DNA of 64,000 bases from Firmicutes bacterium HGW-Firmicutes-1 (GTDB lineage: Bacteria > Bacillota > Clostridia > Lachnospirales > Vallitaleaceae), in NCBI GenBank assembly GCA_002841625.1, contig PHAG01000006.1:62001-126000 (forward strand). The letters are read 5' to 3'. Position 1 is the first letter of the stretch. Each line of letters opens with the position of its first letter. Of this stretch, positions 1 to 9,552 are shown piece by piece. The translations under genes were made by a program, and so were the position numbers. A model generated the notes under the pieces. The model saw only the letters and a program-made list of their open reading frames with translations. It was not told the origin of the DNA and searched no databases.

Positions 1-201
1 TTCAATCGAAAATGACAAATTATTTAAATAGTCGATAGCTTGATGAAGACCTGCAGCTATAGAGAAGCTGCCATCATTGGGGTTATTTCTAAAAAACAAA
101 TCAAAGACCACAAGCTGATCTTCTTTTTCATTCTCAAGATACCCTTGCATCATAGTTAGCTGATAAAAATCTGTCAATAAAGTTAAATCTGTATTTGGCA
201 T
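1..201 (-). CDS. pncB: Nicotinate phosphoribosyltransferase, N-terminal part (cut by window edge)
   Basis: The minus strand encodes 67 residues that run off the left edge. They match the conserved N-terminus of NAPRTase: an LLTDFYQLTMMQGY block followed by FDLFFRNNP and IAAGLHQAIDYL. The enzyme makes nicotinate mononucleotide from nicotinate and PRPP in cytosolic NAD salvage. I place the start at the ATG at 201, because GAAGG lies about 7 nt before it; an in-frame ATG at 219 overlaps that ribosome binding site. The gene is divergent from the GGDEF/EAL gene. A NUDIX-type, NrtR-like regulator is encoded at 17.5 kb, and that family classically controls NAD genes, but no direct link is visible here. 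Confidence 0.88.
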   Translation of the reverse strand, partial: MPNTDLTLLTDFYQLTMMQGYLENEKEDQLVVFDLFFRNNPNDGSFSIAAGLHQAIDYLNNLSFSIE

Positions 202-340
202 GATATAACCTTCTTCCATAAATTTGTTCACTATGTTGTTAGTTTATAACATTTACATGAAACTATCAAGAAAAATGTACTCTCACTTAAAATAGACGGG
301 TATTGGGGAATAAGTACTAGAGACAAAACCACTAAAAAGA

Positions 341-369
341 TTGATAAAATAGTCATTTTTATGTATAAT
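341..369 (+). promoter_or_regulatory. Sigma-A type promoter for the GGDEF/EAL gene
   Basis: TTGATA (341-346) and TATAAT (364-369) are separated by exactly 17 nt. The pair sits about 110 nt upstream of the TTG start at 479. The leader between them shows no c-di-GMP riboswitch that I can recognise. Confidence 0.65.
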
Positions 370-478
370 TATGATGGGATAGTAATTATTAACAAAGAGA
401 AAACAATTCGAAGCATTGCTAGAGACTAAAGATTTGTCTTGAAGGAAATACATTATTAACAATGCGGAGGGGCAACAA

Positions 479-2434
479 TTGAAGGGAAATATTATATTTA
501 CTATGGATTATTACTCCCTAGGTATCAGCTTAGGTGGTAAAGTGTCAATAGTGATTGCGTTTTCAGCTCTTTTATGTTTAGCCTTGGTGCTTTTTATTTT
601 TGCCGTAAGGCAGTACCTTTTAAGAAATAAAGCTGAAGAGGAATATGCAATTGCACAAATGAATTATGAGTCTTCTAATATGCAATTATTAGCAAGTGAA
701 GAAGAGTTAAATAGGCAATTTCTTGAGATAAAGGAACAAAAAGAAAAATTGAAGGTCAGCAGAGAACGATATAAACTAGCAGTAGAAGGTGCTGAGGTAG
801 GCATCTGGGATGTTGATATTGCAAAAGGAGAAGTATATATATCTAAGAAAGGCAAAGAAATAGTTGGGTTTGAGAATTGTAACAACAGTATTATAACCTT
901 AGAGAAAATTAAGGATAAAATAATTAAGGCAGATAGAGGAGAGGTTACAGAAAAGTTCTATAAGCATTTACAAAAGGAATCTGAAACCTTTGAAGTGATG
1001 TGCCGAATCCAGGTAGCGAATGAAAAATATTCATGGGTTAATATTAGAGGCCGAGCAATGCATGATAAAGATGGTAACCCTATTCGAATTGCAGGTTCAT
1101 TGAATAATATTAATAAGGAAAAGCTGACAGAAGCAAGGATCAATAAACTAGCTTACTATGATTCCTTAACAGATCTGCCAAATAGAGCTTACTTTAATCA
1201 ATTAATGGAAGAGTACATACAGATCCAGCAGGTAGAAAAATTTGCACTTTTTTTAATAGACATTGACAATTTTAAGGCTATAAATGAATCCTTAGGACAT
1301 TCCTATGGGGATGAAATCATTAACAACGTGGCAGAGCTACTTAAGGTGCATCTGAAAGAGAATACGGAGCTTATAAGGTTTGGTGGAGATGAGTTTGTAT
1401 TTGTGGTTTCACATGTTACTACAAATGCAGAGTTAAAAGCATATGCAGAACAAATTATTCGAGAATTCGCGGAACCCTTTACATACAAAGAAGTCTCCTT
1501 TTCGATTACTTTGAGTATGGGTATTTCAACTTATCCCTTTGACGGTAAGCAAGCTGATGAATTATTGAAGCATGCAGATATGGCTTTATATGATGTGAAG
1601 GTGAATGGAAAGAACGGTTATAAAATGTTCTCCTTTGAACTAGATGAGTGCTTCAACAAACGACTAACCTTAGAGCGAGACTTAAGACAAGCAATTATTA
1701 AGGAAGAGTTTGAGTTATACTACCAACCTAAATTGGATATTAAATTAGGTAGGGTATTAGGATATGAAGCTTTAATTAGGTGGAATCATCCGCAAAAGGG
1801 TATGATATTTCCTATGGATTTTATTCCCTTTGCAGAAGAAACAGGTCTGATTATTCCTCTTGGAGAATGGGTCATATGCCAATCGGTTAGACAGCTTAAA
1901 GAATGGCATGACCAGGGACATAATGAGCTAACAATTGCAATTAATCTATCGGCTAAGCAGTTTAAAGATGTTCATTTAATCAAGCTTTTTAAAAGAATAA
2001 GTATGGATACAGATGTTGATATTACGAAGCTTGAGCTTGAAATTACTGAGTCAACAGCATTATACGATATGAAATTTGCGATTCAAGTGTTAAAGGAACT
2101 AAAAAAGTTAGGTCTTAAGTTATCGCTGGATGATTTTGGAACTGGATATTCATCTTTGAATTATTTAACACAACTTCCAATAGACCATTTAAAGATAGAC
2201 AAGTCCTTTATCAATAATACGATAGAGCATAAATCAGGTGAAGAAATTATTAAGTCGGTTATTTCTCTTGCGCATGCTTGTAATCTTAAGGTTATTGCTG
2301 AGGGTGTTGAAACGAAAAAGCAGTTAGATTTTTTAAGAGAAGAAAACTGTGATATGATTCAAGGGTATTATATTAGCAGACCAGTACCGAGGCATGAGGC
2401 GCTTGAGTTTATGCAATTTGAGTATACATGGTAA
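479..2434 (+). CDS. Membrane PAS-GGDEF-EAL cyclic-di-GMP signalling protein
   Basis: This 651-residue protein has one N-terminal membrane helix (about residues 22-48), a charged coiled-coil stretch (about 50-95), a PAS/PAC sensor (about 97-215), a GGDEF domain and an EAL domain. The diguanylate cyclase signature GGDEF is intact at 302-306. The EAL phosphodiesterase signature EAL is intact at 430-432, followed by NLSAKQF, ELEITES, DDFGTGYSS and an EGVE motif, so both activities could be real. The start is TTG at 479, preceded by GGAGGGG (466-472) with 6 nt spacing. The gene appears monocistronic. The ligand of the PAS domain cannot be told from sequence. Likely roles are control of motility, adhesion or sporulation through c-di-GMP (inference). 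Confidence 0.93.
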   Translation: MKGNIIFTMDYYSLGISLGGKVSIVIAFSALLCLALVLFIFAVRQYLLRNKAEEEYAIAQMNYESSNMQLLASEEELNRQFLEIKEQKEKLKVSRERYKLAVEGAEVGIWDVDIAKGEVYISKKGKEIVGFENCNNSIITLEKIKDKIIKADRGEVTEKFYKHLQKESETFEVMCRIQVANEKYSWVNIRGRAMHDKDGNPIRIAGSLNNINKEKLTEARINKLAYYDSLTDLPNRAYFNQLMEEYIQIQQVEKFALFLIDIDNFKAINESLGHSYGDEIINNVAELLKVHLKENTELIRFGGDEFVFVVSHVTTNAELKAYAEQIIREFAEPFTYKEVSFSITLSMGISTYPFDGKQADELLKHADMALYDVKVNGKNGYKMFSFELDECFNKRLTLERDLRQAIIKEEFELYYQPKLDIKLGRVLGYEALIRWNHPQKGMIFPMDFIPFAEETGLIIPLGEWVICQSVRQLKEWHDQGHNELTIAINLSAKQFKDVHLIKLFKRISMDTDVDITKLELEITESTALYDMKFAIQVLKELKKLGLKLSLDDFGTGYSSLNYLTQLPIDHLKIDKSFINNTIEHKSGEEIIKSVISLAHACNLKVIAEGVETKKQLDFLREENCDMIQGYYISRPVPRHEALEFMQFEYTW

Positions 2435-2636
2435 GAAATATATTAGAGCTGGCATTTTGATGTTGGCTCTTTTGATTTGTAGATATATGTGCGTGTAAGA
2501 CTTTGGATGAAGATATAACAAGAGGTTACGAGTGGATGACATTATTAATAGAGTTGCGTATATCATGGATTAGATATAATGATTAAGGCTGTCGACAAAG
2601 AGGATATAATATGTATTTGATGTTGCTCAGGCTGTC

Positions 2637-2775
2637 GATAAAAGCATTTTTTCTGATAGGTGAATTGATTATTGGCAGTAAGTGTTCATTTTTCTAGCCT
2701 TACCCTTCGGACAGTCTGGCGAAAAATGAACACTTACTGCCTTTGTATTAAGCTAGAAGAAAAAATGCTTTTATC
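2637..2775. repeat. Nested perfect inverted repeat
   Basis: An outer 18-bp perfect inverted repeat (2637-2654 with 2758-2775) encloses an inner 21-bp perfect inverted repeat (2674-2694 with 2721-2741). The transcript would fold into a long two-tier hairpin with a 26-nt terminal loop. The left flank also has a short direct repeat of GGCTGTCGA (2587 and 2630). It is not followed by a T-run, so it is not an ordinary terminator. It may be a palindromic mobile remnant. Confidence 0.75.
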
Positions 2776-2965
2776 TCTGCTTCGTTAATTGATAAACAAT
2801 CAAATATCAACACCCTGAGTAATTGACTTTGTTCCAGAGTGTGATAAGAAAATACCTATATCAGATGCCATGTAATGAGAACCATTCACCTGTTTTAACC
2901 AACTCCCACTTTTTAAAAATAATGATACCCTGTTCTGGGTTTCCGTATGATACCATTACAGAGGG

Positions 2966-3120
2966 ATTTTAGCTGGGGGGTGGTGCTGTAGGGGGTGCCT
3001 TGGGTTCGTGGAGCAGTGACCATGGATGGGAACGCGCCCCATTTGTACCATGGACGGTACAACGGGGGCGCGTAACGAACCCCAGGCACCCCCCACAGCA
3101 GCGCCACCCCCAGCTAAAAT
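2966..3120. repeat. GC-rich imperfect palindrome
   Basis: Arms of about 44 bp (from 2966 and ending at 3120) begin and end with ATTTTAGCTGGGGG and its complement. They pair along their length with a few indels. The central part holds a second hairpin: an 8-bp CGCGCCCC/GGGGCGCG stem (3033-3040 with 3065-3072) and an inner TGTACC/GGTACA stem. The block is strikingly GC-rich against an AT-rich background. Two short open frames cross it on the minus strand, but neither has a ribosome binding site. Confidence 0.75.
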
Positions 3121-3303
3121 AACGACTACTAATGTAAAAATGCAGAATCCCAGAGCAGTATCCTTCTTTAGGGCTTTACAAAAGAACCAATAATCGTTAT
3201 AATAAAACATTGAGTTGGTACGTAAGATACTAAAAATAACAACTAAATGCCCATTTCGAAGGGTATTATGAATGTATAATAGAGCTGTAAGGAGGCAAAC
3301 CCC

Positions 3304-6300
3304 GTGTACGATAAAGTATCCACAAATCTGAACTTCGTCGAAAGAGAAAAAAAAGTACTAGAATTTTGGCGAGAAAACGATATTTTCGAACAAAGTATTG
3401 AAACAAGAAAAGAAGGTCCAACCTTTACCTTTTATGATGGACCACCTACTGCAAATGGCATGCCACATATAGGACATGTTTTAACTCGTGTTATTAAGGA
3501 TATGATTCCAAGATATAGAACCATGAAGGGTTATAAAGTGCTTAGAAAAGCAGGTTGGGATACCCATGGTCTACCAGTTGAGCTTGAAGTTGAAAAGCTA
3601 CTTGGTTTAGATGGGAAAGAGCAAATTGAAGAATATGGTTTAACACCTTTTATCGATAAATGTAAAGAAAGCGTATGGAAATACAAAGGTTTATGGGAAG
3701 ATTTTAGCGGAACAGTAGGCTTTTGGGCAGATATGGATGATCCATATGTAACCTATCATAATGAATATATTGAATCTGTTTGGTGGTCACTGAAGCAAAT
3801 ATGGGAAAAAGGCTTGCTATACAAAGGTCATAAAATTGTACCTTATTGTCCACGTTGTGGAACACCATTATCTAGCCATGAAGTAGCTCAAGGATATAAA
3901 GATGTCAATGAAAAATCTATGATCGCAAAGTTTAAAAGTGTAGATGAAGCAAATACATTTTTCTTAGCATGGACAACAACGCCTTGGACACTACCTTCAA
4001 ATGTAGCCCTAGCAGTAAATGCAAAAGAGACCTATGTTAAAGTGAAACACCAAGATGAATATTTAATATTAGCAGAAGCCTTAGTTCCTAAAGTAGTAGG
4101 AGAGGATTGCGAAATTATAGAAACTTTTCTAGGGAAATCCCTAGAATATAAGGCATATGAGCCATTATTCGATTTTGTTAAGCCGGAGAAAAAAGCATAT
4201 TATGTTACATGTGCGGAGTTTGTTACCTTATCTGACGGTACAGGTATTGTTCATATTGCACCAGCCTTTGGTGAGGACGATTCTAGAGTAGGTAAGGCTT
4301 ATGATTTGCCTTTCGTTCAATTGGTAGATAGCAAGGGTGAATTTACAGAAGAAGCATATTTATGGAAGGGTATTTTCGTTAAGGATGCAGATCATGATAT
4401 TATTAAGCATTTAGAACAAGAAGGAAAGATGCATAAAGTATTAGATTATGAGCATTCATATCCACATTGTTGGCGTTGTGATACACCCCTTTTATATTAT
4501 GCAAGAGAATCTTGGTTTATCGAAATGACAGCAGTGAAAGATAAGATGATTGCAAATAATAAAATGATAAATTGGTTACCTGAAAATATTGGAACGAAAC
4601 GCTTTGGAGACTGGTTAGAAAACTTGATTGACTGGAGCATTAGTAGAGATAGATACTGGGGAACGCCTCTTAATATTTGGGAATGTGATTGTGGGCATAA
4701 GCATGCAATTGGAAGTATTGCCGAATTAAAAGAAATGAGTGACGATTGTCCAGAAGACATTGAGCTACACAGACCTTTTGTTGATGATGTTCTAATTAAT
4801 TGTCCAAAATGCGCTGAAAAAATGAAGCGTGTTCCACAAGTTATTGACTGTTGGTATGATTCAGGGGCGATGCCTTTTGCACAATGGCATTATCCTTTTG
4901 AAAATAAAGAAGTTTTTGATGATAATTTCCCAGCTGATTTTATTAGTGAAGCTGTAGATCAAACAAGAGGTTGGTTTTATTCACTTCTTGCTATTTCTAC
5001 CTTGCTTTTTGACAAGCCAGCATATAAAAATGTAATTGTATTAGGTCTTGTTCAAGATGAAAATGGACAAAAGATGTCCAAGTCAAAAGGAAATGCAGTG
5101 GATCCATTTGAAGCGCTTAACAAATATGGTGCAGATGCTATTCGTTGGTATTTCTATAACAATAGTGCGCCATGGTTACCAAATCGTTTTTATGATGATG
5201 CTGTAGTAGAAGGTCAAAGGAAATTTATGGGAACTTATTGGAATACGTATGCATTTTATGTTTTGTATGCGAATATAGATGAGTTTAATCCTATGAACTA
5301 TACGCTTGATTATGACAAAATATCTTTAATGGATAAGTGGTTATTATCAAAGCTAAACACGTTAGTCAAAACAGTTGATAAGAACTTAGATAAATATAGA
5401 ATAACCGAATCCTCAAGAGCAATTGAAGCCTTTGTAGATGATTTAAGTAATTGGTATGTTAGAAGAAGTAGAGAAAGATTCTGGCAAAAAGATATGCCAC
5501 AAGACAAGATAAATGCTTATATGACTTTATATGAAGCACTTATTACTTTATCTAAAGTATCAGCACCTTTTGTTCCATTTATGACAGATGATATTTATAA
5601 AAACTTAGTGTTTAACTTGGATCCTAATGCTCCAAAAAGTATTCATTTATGTGATTTTCCTGTAGCAGATGAGAGTAGAATTGACCCTAAGCTAGAGGAA
5701 CAAATGGACTTAGTACTTCGTGTAGTTGTCGCTGGCCGTGCGTGTAGGAATTCAGCAAATATTAAAAACAGACAACCATTAGCTAAGATGTATGTAAAAT
5801 CTGAGCTTAAGCTTGATAAAAGCTATGAAGAAATCATAATAGAAGAGTTAAATGTAAAGGCGGTAGTATTTACCCAAGATGTAAGAGAGTTTACAACCTA
5901 CCTGTTTAAGCCACAGCTCAGAACGGTTGGTCCAAAATACGGCAAGTTATTAAATCAGATCCGTACCTTCTTATCAGAAGTAGACGGTAATAAAGCTATG
6001 GCAGAATTAGAAGAAGCTTCCTGCATTAAATTTGAGGTGGAGGGAGAACCTGTTGAGCTGACAAAAGATGATCTCTTAATTGAATCAACGAAACAAGAAG
6101 GCTTTGAATCAGCATCAGACAAAGAAGTGACGGTAATTATCGATACGAATTTAACTGAAGAGTTAATAGAAGAAGGCTTTGTAAGAGAAATAGTAAGTAA
6201 GATTCAAACAATGAGAAAAGAAGCTGGCTTTGAGGTTGTAGATCATATTCAATTTTATTATGATCAGAATGAAAAGATTTCAGCTATCATTGCAAGAAAT

Positions 6301-6423
6301 ACTGAACAAATTAGCAGTGAAACTCTAGCTGATAGTCTAATAGAAGGCTTAAGCACGGAAGGTTATTCAAAAGAATGGCAAATTAACGGAGAAAACGTTA
6401 ACTTTGCGGTACTCAAAAAATAG
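3304..6423 (+). CDS. ileS: Isoleucyl-tRNA synthetase, long (IleRS2-like) type
   Basis: This cytosolic class I aminoacyl-tRNA synthetase charges tRNA-Ile. The HIGH motif is at residues 55-58 and KMSKS at 590-594. An editing (CP1) domain with AWTTTPWTLPSN lies between them, followed by the anticodon-binding region. At 1,039 residues it is about 100 longer than the classical bacterial IleRS1. It matches the IleRS2 form that is usual in many anaerobic Clostridia and is intrinsically less sensitive to mupirocin. The start is GTG at 3304 with AAGGAGG upstream. A hairpin terminator follows immediately, so it is transcribed alone. The upstream region shows no T-box. Confidence 0.96.
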   Translation: MYDKVSTNLNFVEREKKVLEFWRENDIFEQSIETRKEGPTFTFYDGPPTANGMPHIGHVLTRVIKDMIPRYRTMKGYKVLRKAGWDTHGLPVELEVEKLLGLDGKEQIEEYGLTPFIDKCKESVWKYKGLWEDFSGTVGFWADMDDPYVTYHNEYIESVWWSLKQIWEKGLLYKGHKIVPYCPRCGTPLSSHEVAQGYKDVNEKSMIAKFKSVDEANTFFLAWTTTPWTLPSNVALAVNAKETYVKVKHQDEYLILAEALVPKVVGEDCEIIETFLGKSLEYKAYEPLFDFVKPEKKAYYVTCAEFVTLSDGTGIVHIAPAFGEDDSRVGKAYDLPFVQLVDSKGEFTEEAYLWKGIFVKDADHDIIKHLEQEGKMHKVLDYEHSYPHCWRCDTPLLYYARESWFIEMTAVKDKMIANNKMINWLPENIGTKRFGDWLENLIDWSISRDRYWGTPLNIWECDCGHKHAIGSIAELKEMSDDCPEDIELHRPFVDDVLINCPKCAEKMKRVPQVIDCWYDSGAMPFAQWHYPFENKEVFDDNFPADFISEAVDQTRGWFYSLLAISTLLFDKPAYKNVIVLGLVQDENGQKMSKSKGNAVDPFEALNKYGADAIRWYFYNNSAPWLPNRFYDDAVVEGQRKFMGTYWNTYAFYVLYANIDEFNPMNYTLDYDKISLMDKWLLSKLNTLVKTVDKNLDKYRITESSRAIEAFVDDLSNWYVRRSRERFWQKDMPQDKINAYMTLYEALITLSKVSAPFVPFMTDDIYKNLVFNLDPNAPKSIHLCDFPVADESRIDPKLEEQMDLVLRVVVAGRACRNSANIKNRQPLAKMYVKSELKLDKSYEEIIIEELNVKAVVFTQDVREFTTYLFKPQLRTVGPKYGKLLNQIRTFLSEVDGNKAMAELEEASCIKFEVEGEPVELTKDDLLIESTKQEGFESASDKEVTVIIDTNLTEELIEEGFVREIVSKIQTMRKEAGFEVVDHIQFYYDQNEKISAIIARNTEQISSETLADSLIEGLSTEGYSKEWQINGENVNFAVLKK

Positions 6424-6429
6424 TATTAA

Positions 6430-6462
6430 CAAAACCCCTTCTTTTTCAAGATGGGGTTTTTT
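6430..6462 (+). terminator. Intrinsic terminator of ileS
   Basis: An AAAACCCC / GGGGTTTT stem (6431-6438 with 6453-6460) with a 14-nt loop is followed by T residues, 7 nt after the ileS stop codon. Confidence 0.85.
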
Positions 6463-6470
6463 CTTGATAA

Positions 6471-6543
6471 GGAACATCTGCATAAGCAATTGGAAAAGCG
6501 GCAGATGCGTAACGAGTATTTTAACCTCACAGCCGATTTTCTT
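6471..6543 (+). repeat. Dispersed intergenic repeat, copy A
   Basis: This copy shares the blocks GCATAAGCAATTGGAAAAGCGGC, GTAACGAG and AGCCGATTTTCTT with copies at 6741 and 12494. GAAAAGCGGC at the left pairs with GCCGATTTTC at the right through one mismatch, so an RNA or single strand would form a long hairpin. Confidence 0.7.
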
Positions 6544-6740
6544 TAATAGCATGATTGATATTTGTTTTATTATCAGTTATAATAATCCTTAGGATTAGTT
6601 TATAGTCAACACACACATATTTTTTCGTTCCCGATTAGTAGTGAAAAATGCAATGCTAACTGAAAAGACGAATTTTACATCATAAATGTAAAGCTTTTCA
6701 TACAGGAATTAGGAAAGCGCCATAGCCGGTTTTTGTTTAC
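6544..6740. other. Intergenic spacer between two repeat copies
   Basis: There is no gene here. Small imperfect hairpins are present, for example GAAAAG ... CTTTTC around 6662-6700 and AATCCTTAGGATTA near 6590. I recognise nothing else. Confidence 0.4.
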
Positions 6741-6818
6741 TAGGAAAGTTCTGCATAAGCAATTGGAAAAGCGGCAGGAAGGTAACAAGAATTTTAACTC
6801 GGCGCAGCCGATTTTCTT
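6741..6818 (+). repeat. Dispersed intergenic repeat, copy B
   Basis: This copy has the same blocks as the one at 6471, with a better preserved 5' end (TAGGAAAGTTCTGCATAAGC). The spacing of its internal blocks is nearly the same as in the 12494 copy. Confidence 0.7.
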
Positions 6819-6910
6819 GCATAAAATTTGTGGACATATAAATGCTTAAATTTGATAATCCTAGTATTATTATGACCAAAGGTTACTAACAAAAAAATGG
6901 AGGACATCAT

Positions 6911-9382
6911 ATGAATAGATTGAATGTCACAAAAGAGGTTTTTAAAGAAGCAGTCTTAGAAAACATTAAGATAATGTTTAGAAAAACGATTGATCAAGTT
7001 TCCGAGGAACATATTTTCCAAGCTGTTGCTTATGCAGTTCGGGATATCATTGTAGACCAATGGATTGAAACCCATAAAACTTACGAAGAAAAAGATGCAA
7101 AAACTGTGTATTATTTATCTATGGAGTTTTTAATGGGTCGCGCACTTGGTAACAATATCATTAATCTTGGAGCAAATAACATAATTAAAGAAGTACTTAA
7201 TGAATTAGGTTTAGATTTAAATGCAATTGAGGATCATGAACCAGATGCTGGTCTAGGAAACGGTGGTCTAGGAAGGCTTGCAGCGTGTTTTTTAGATTCT
7301 TTAGCAACGTTAGAGTATCCTGCTTATGGATGCGGTATTCGTTACCGTTACGGAATCTTTGAGCAAAAGATCATTGATGGGTACCAGTTTGAAAAACCAG
7401 ATGAATGGCTAAAGAATGGAAATCCATTTGAAATTAGAAGAGATGAATATGGCGTAGAAATCAAGTTTGGTGGTAACGTCAGAGTCGTCAAGAAGGAAAA
7501 TGGAAGAGAGAAATTCATTCAAGAAGATTACCAATCGGTTAGAGCTGTTCCATATGATATTCCAATTATCGGATATAATAACAACACTGTAAATACTCTG
7601 CGTATTTGGGATGCAGAGGCGCTTCAAAGTTTTGACCTTAAGTCCTTCGATAGAGGAGACTATAATAAGGCTGTGGAACAACAGAACTTGGCAAAAACAA
7701 TCGTTGAGGTTCTATATCCTAATGACAACCATTACCAAGGAAAAGAGCTTAGACTGAAACAACAATACTTTTTTATTTCAGCGACAATTCAACAGGTAGT
7801 GAGGAAATTTAAACAAAACCATCCAGATATCAAAGACTTACCAAATAAAGTCATCTTCCATATTAATGATACACACCCATCCTTAACAATACCAGAATTA
7901 ATGCGTATTTTAATGGATGATGAAGGCTTAGAATGGGATGCCGCATGGTCAGTAGTGAAAAAAACTTGTGCATACACAAATCATACGATTATGTCTGAGG
8001 CGCTAGAAAAATGGCCGATTGAGTTGTTTAGTAGATTGTTACCTAGAATTTATCAAATAGTTGAAGAAATTAATAGAAGGTTTTGCGTGGAAATTGTTGA
8101 TAAGTATGGTCAAGATAATGAAAGACTTCGAAGAATGGCGATTGTTTCTGATGGTCAGATTAAAATGGCTTGGTTATGTATTGTAGGTAGCTTCTCAGTA
8201 AATGGTGTTGCTAGACTGCATACTGAAATACTGAAAAATGAAGAGCTTAAGGATTTCTATGAGATTTTCCCTAAGAAGTTCAATAATAAAACAAATGGTA
8301 TTACGCAAAGAAGATTTTTATTACACGCAAATCCAAAGTTAGCAGAATGGTTAAAGAGAAAAATTGGGGATGAGTGGATAACGGACTTGAGTAAAATTAA
8401 TAAGTTGAAAGAATTTGTTGATGATCCTCAAGCGCAAAAAGAATTCATGCATATAAAATATGATAATAAGGTTAGACTTGCTGAGTATATTAAAAAACAT
8501 AATGGCATTGAGGTCGACCCAAGATCTATATTCGATGTTCAAGTTAAGAGATTACATGAATATAAGCGTCAGCTATTAAATATTTTACATGTTATGTATT
8601 TATACAATCAGCTCAGAGAAAATCCTGATTTAGATATTATGCCGAGAACTTTCATTTTTGGTGCTAAATCTGCACCTGGATATGAGAGAGCAAAGCTTAT
8701 TATTAAGTTAATTAACAATGTAGCAAATATTGTGAATCATGATGTAAGCATAAATAATAAAATTAAAGTAGTGTTTATAGAGAATTTCAATGTATCTAAT
8801 GCTGAAATAATTTTTGCAGCGGCGGATGTTAGTGAACAAATTTCCACAGCGAGTAAAGAGGCATCCGGTACAGGAAATATGAAATTAATGTTAAATGGTG
8901 CAGCTACAATTGGTACGTTAGACGGTGCAAATATTGAAATTGCTGAAGAAGTTGGAATGGAAAATTGCTTTATTTTTGGACTTACCTCAGATGAAGTAAT
9001 TAAAATGGTTCATGACAAGTCTTATGATCCTTGGGAGCTATATAATAATGACCAAGCAATTAGAAAGGTTGTAACTCAATTAATTAACGGCTTCTTTTCA
9101 CCAGAAAACCCAGATTTGTTTAGAGTGATTTATGACTCTTTACTTAAGACTGACTTTGCTCCTGCAGATCAATATTTTATTCTTAAGGACTTTGCAGCAT
9201 ATGCAAGAACCCAAGAAAAGGTAGATATGGCATTTAGAAATCAGAGTCAATGGGCAAAAATGGTTATGCTTAATACTGCAAGCTCAGGTAAATTCTCTTC
9301 AGACAGAACGATAGAAGAATATGTGAATGAAATATGGGAACTAGAAAAGACGAAGGTAGTTATGGAATTAGATAACAAATAA
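6911..9382 (+). CDS. glgP: Glycogen/alpha-glucan phosphorylase
   Basis: This 823-residue GT35 phosphorylase releases glucose-1-phosphate from glycogen or maltodextrin in the cytosol. The length is typical. Visible landmarks are the N-terminal YYLSMEFLMGR and GLGNGGLGRLAACFLDS blocks, the NDTHP active-site strand, and the PLP-site motif ASGTGNMKLMLNGA with the cofactor lysine at residue 658. The ATG start at 6911 follows ATGGAGG. The gene stands alone between intergenic repeats and a strong terminator, so no glycogen synthesis operon is present here. In spore formers, mobilisation of glycogen before sporulation is a plausible role (inference). Confidence 0.95.
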   Translation: MNRLNVTKEVFKEAVLENIKIMFRKTIDQVSEEHIFQAVAYAVRDIIVDQWIETHKTYEEKDAKTVYYLSMEFLMGRALGNNIINLGANNIIKEVLNELGLDLNAIEDHEPDAGLGNGGLGRLAACFLDSLATLEYPAYGCGIRYRYGIFEQKIIDGYQFEKPDEWLKNGNPFEIRRDEYGVEIKFGGNVRVVKKENGREKFIQEDYQSVRAVPYDIPIIGYNNNTVNTLRIWDAEALQSFDLKSFDRGDYNKAVEQQNLAKTIVEVLYPNDNHYQGKELRLKQQYFFISATIQQVVRKFKQNHPDIKDLPNKVIFHINDTHPSLTIPELMRILMDDEGLEWDAAWSVVKKTCAYTNHTIMSEALEKWPIELFSRLLPRIYQIVEEINRRFCVEIVDKYGQDNERLRRMAIVSDGQIKMAWLCIVGSFSVNGVARLHTEILKNEELKDFYEIFPKKFNNKTNGITQRRFLLHANPKLAEWLKRKIGDEWITDLSKINKLKEFVDDPQAQKEFMHIKYDNKVRLAEYIKKHNGIEVDPRSIFDVQVKRLHEYKRQLLNILHVMYLYNQLRENPDLDIMPRTFIFGAKSAPGYERAKLIIKLINNVANIVNHDVSINNKIKVVFIENFNVSNAEIIFAAADVSEQISTASKEASGTGNMKLMLNGAATIGTLDGANIEIAEEVGMENCFIFGLTSDEVIKMVHDKSYDPWELYNNDQAIRKVVTQLINGFFSPENPDLFRVIYDSLLKTDFAPADQYFILKDFAAYARTQEKVDMAFRNQSQWAKMVMLNTASSGKFSSDRTIEEYVNEIWELEKTKVVMELDNK

Positions 9383-9393
9383 TAACAAAAACC

Positions 9394-9429
9394 AAAACCC
9401 TCTTGGATGATAACAACAAGAGGGTTTTT
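9394..9429 (+). terminator. Intrinsic terminator of glgP
   Basis: A perfect 11-bp stem, AAAACCCTCTT with AAGAGGGTTTT (9394-9404 and 9418-9428), is followed by T residues. Confidence 0.9.
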
Positions 9430-9435
9430 CATTTT

Positions 9436-9530
9436 CTCCAGTAGGAAAGTTCTACTTTCCACGAAGGATAGAACAAAGTGTTAGATAGCATAAATTATTA
9501 TGTAACGAGCTGACAAGCGCTTTGTTCTAG
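9436..9530 (+). repeat. Divergent copy of the dispersed intergenic repeat
   Basis: The left edge (CCAGTAGGAAAGTTCT) and a GTAACGAG block match the other copies. The core differs: AGAACAAAG near 9470 pairs with CTTTGTTCT at 9520-9528. It may be a compensated variant of the same hairpin, or a separate element that shares its ends. Confidence 0.4.
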
Positions 9531-9552
9531 AATGAAGAAATGAGTGGACATT

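Larger units (their letters stand above)
2435..3303. other. Long intergenic region upstream of ileS
   Basis: These 869 bases hold no credible gene. They contain two large inverted repeats (2637-2775 and 2966-3120), described separately. No T-box signature (the conserved TGGNACCGCGG-type antiterminator) is visible, although many Firmicute ileS genes carry one. A TATAAT at 3275-3280 lies just before the ribosome binding site AAGGAGG (about 3288) but lacks a convincing -35. The remainder is unremarkable AT-rich sequence. Confidence 0.6.

Noticed and set aside
370-478. c-di-GMP riboswitch in the leader of the GGDEF/EAL gene
   Set aside because: No GEMM-I or GEMM-II conserved blocks; only a weak GCATTG/CAATGC pairing.
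2956-3210. Minus-strand frame with a hydrophobic N-terminal part followed by Gly/Pro-rich sequence
   Set aside because: It exists only because it reads through the GC-rich palindrome; there is no ribosome binding site, and the second half looks like translated inverted repeat.
3121-3303. T-box riboswitch upstream of ileS
   Set aside because: I looked for the antiterminator consensus and a terminator just before ileS and found neither.
3304-6423. IleRS2 as a self-resistance gene for the polyketide (mupirocin-like target)
   Set aside because: The long IleRS is normal in many Clostridia, lies 20 kb from the cluster with housekeeping genes between, and no second ileS is seen. The link is coincidence unless a short ileS exists elsewhere.
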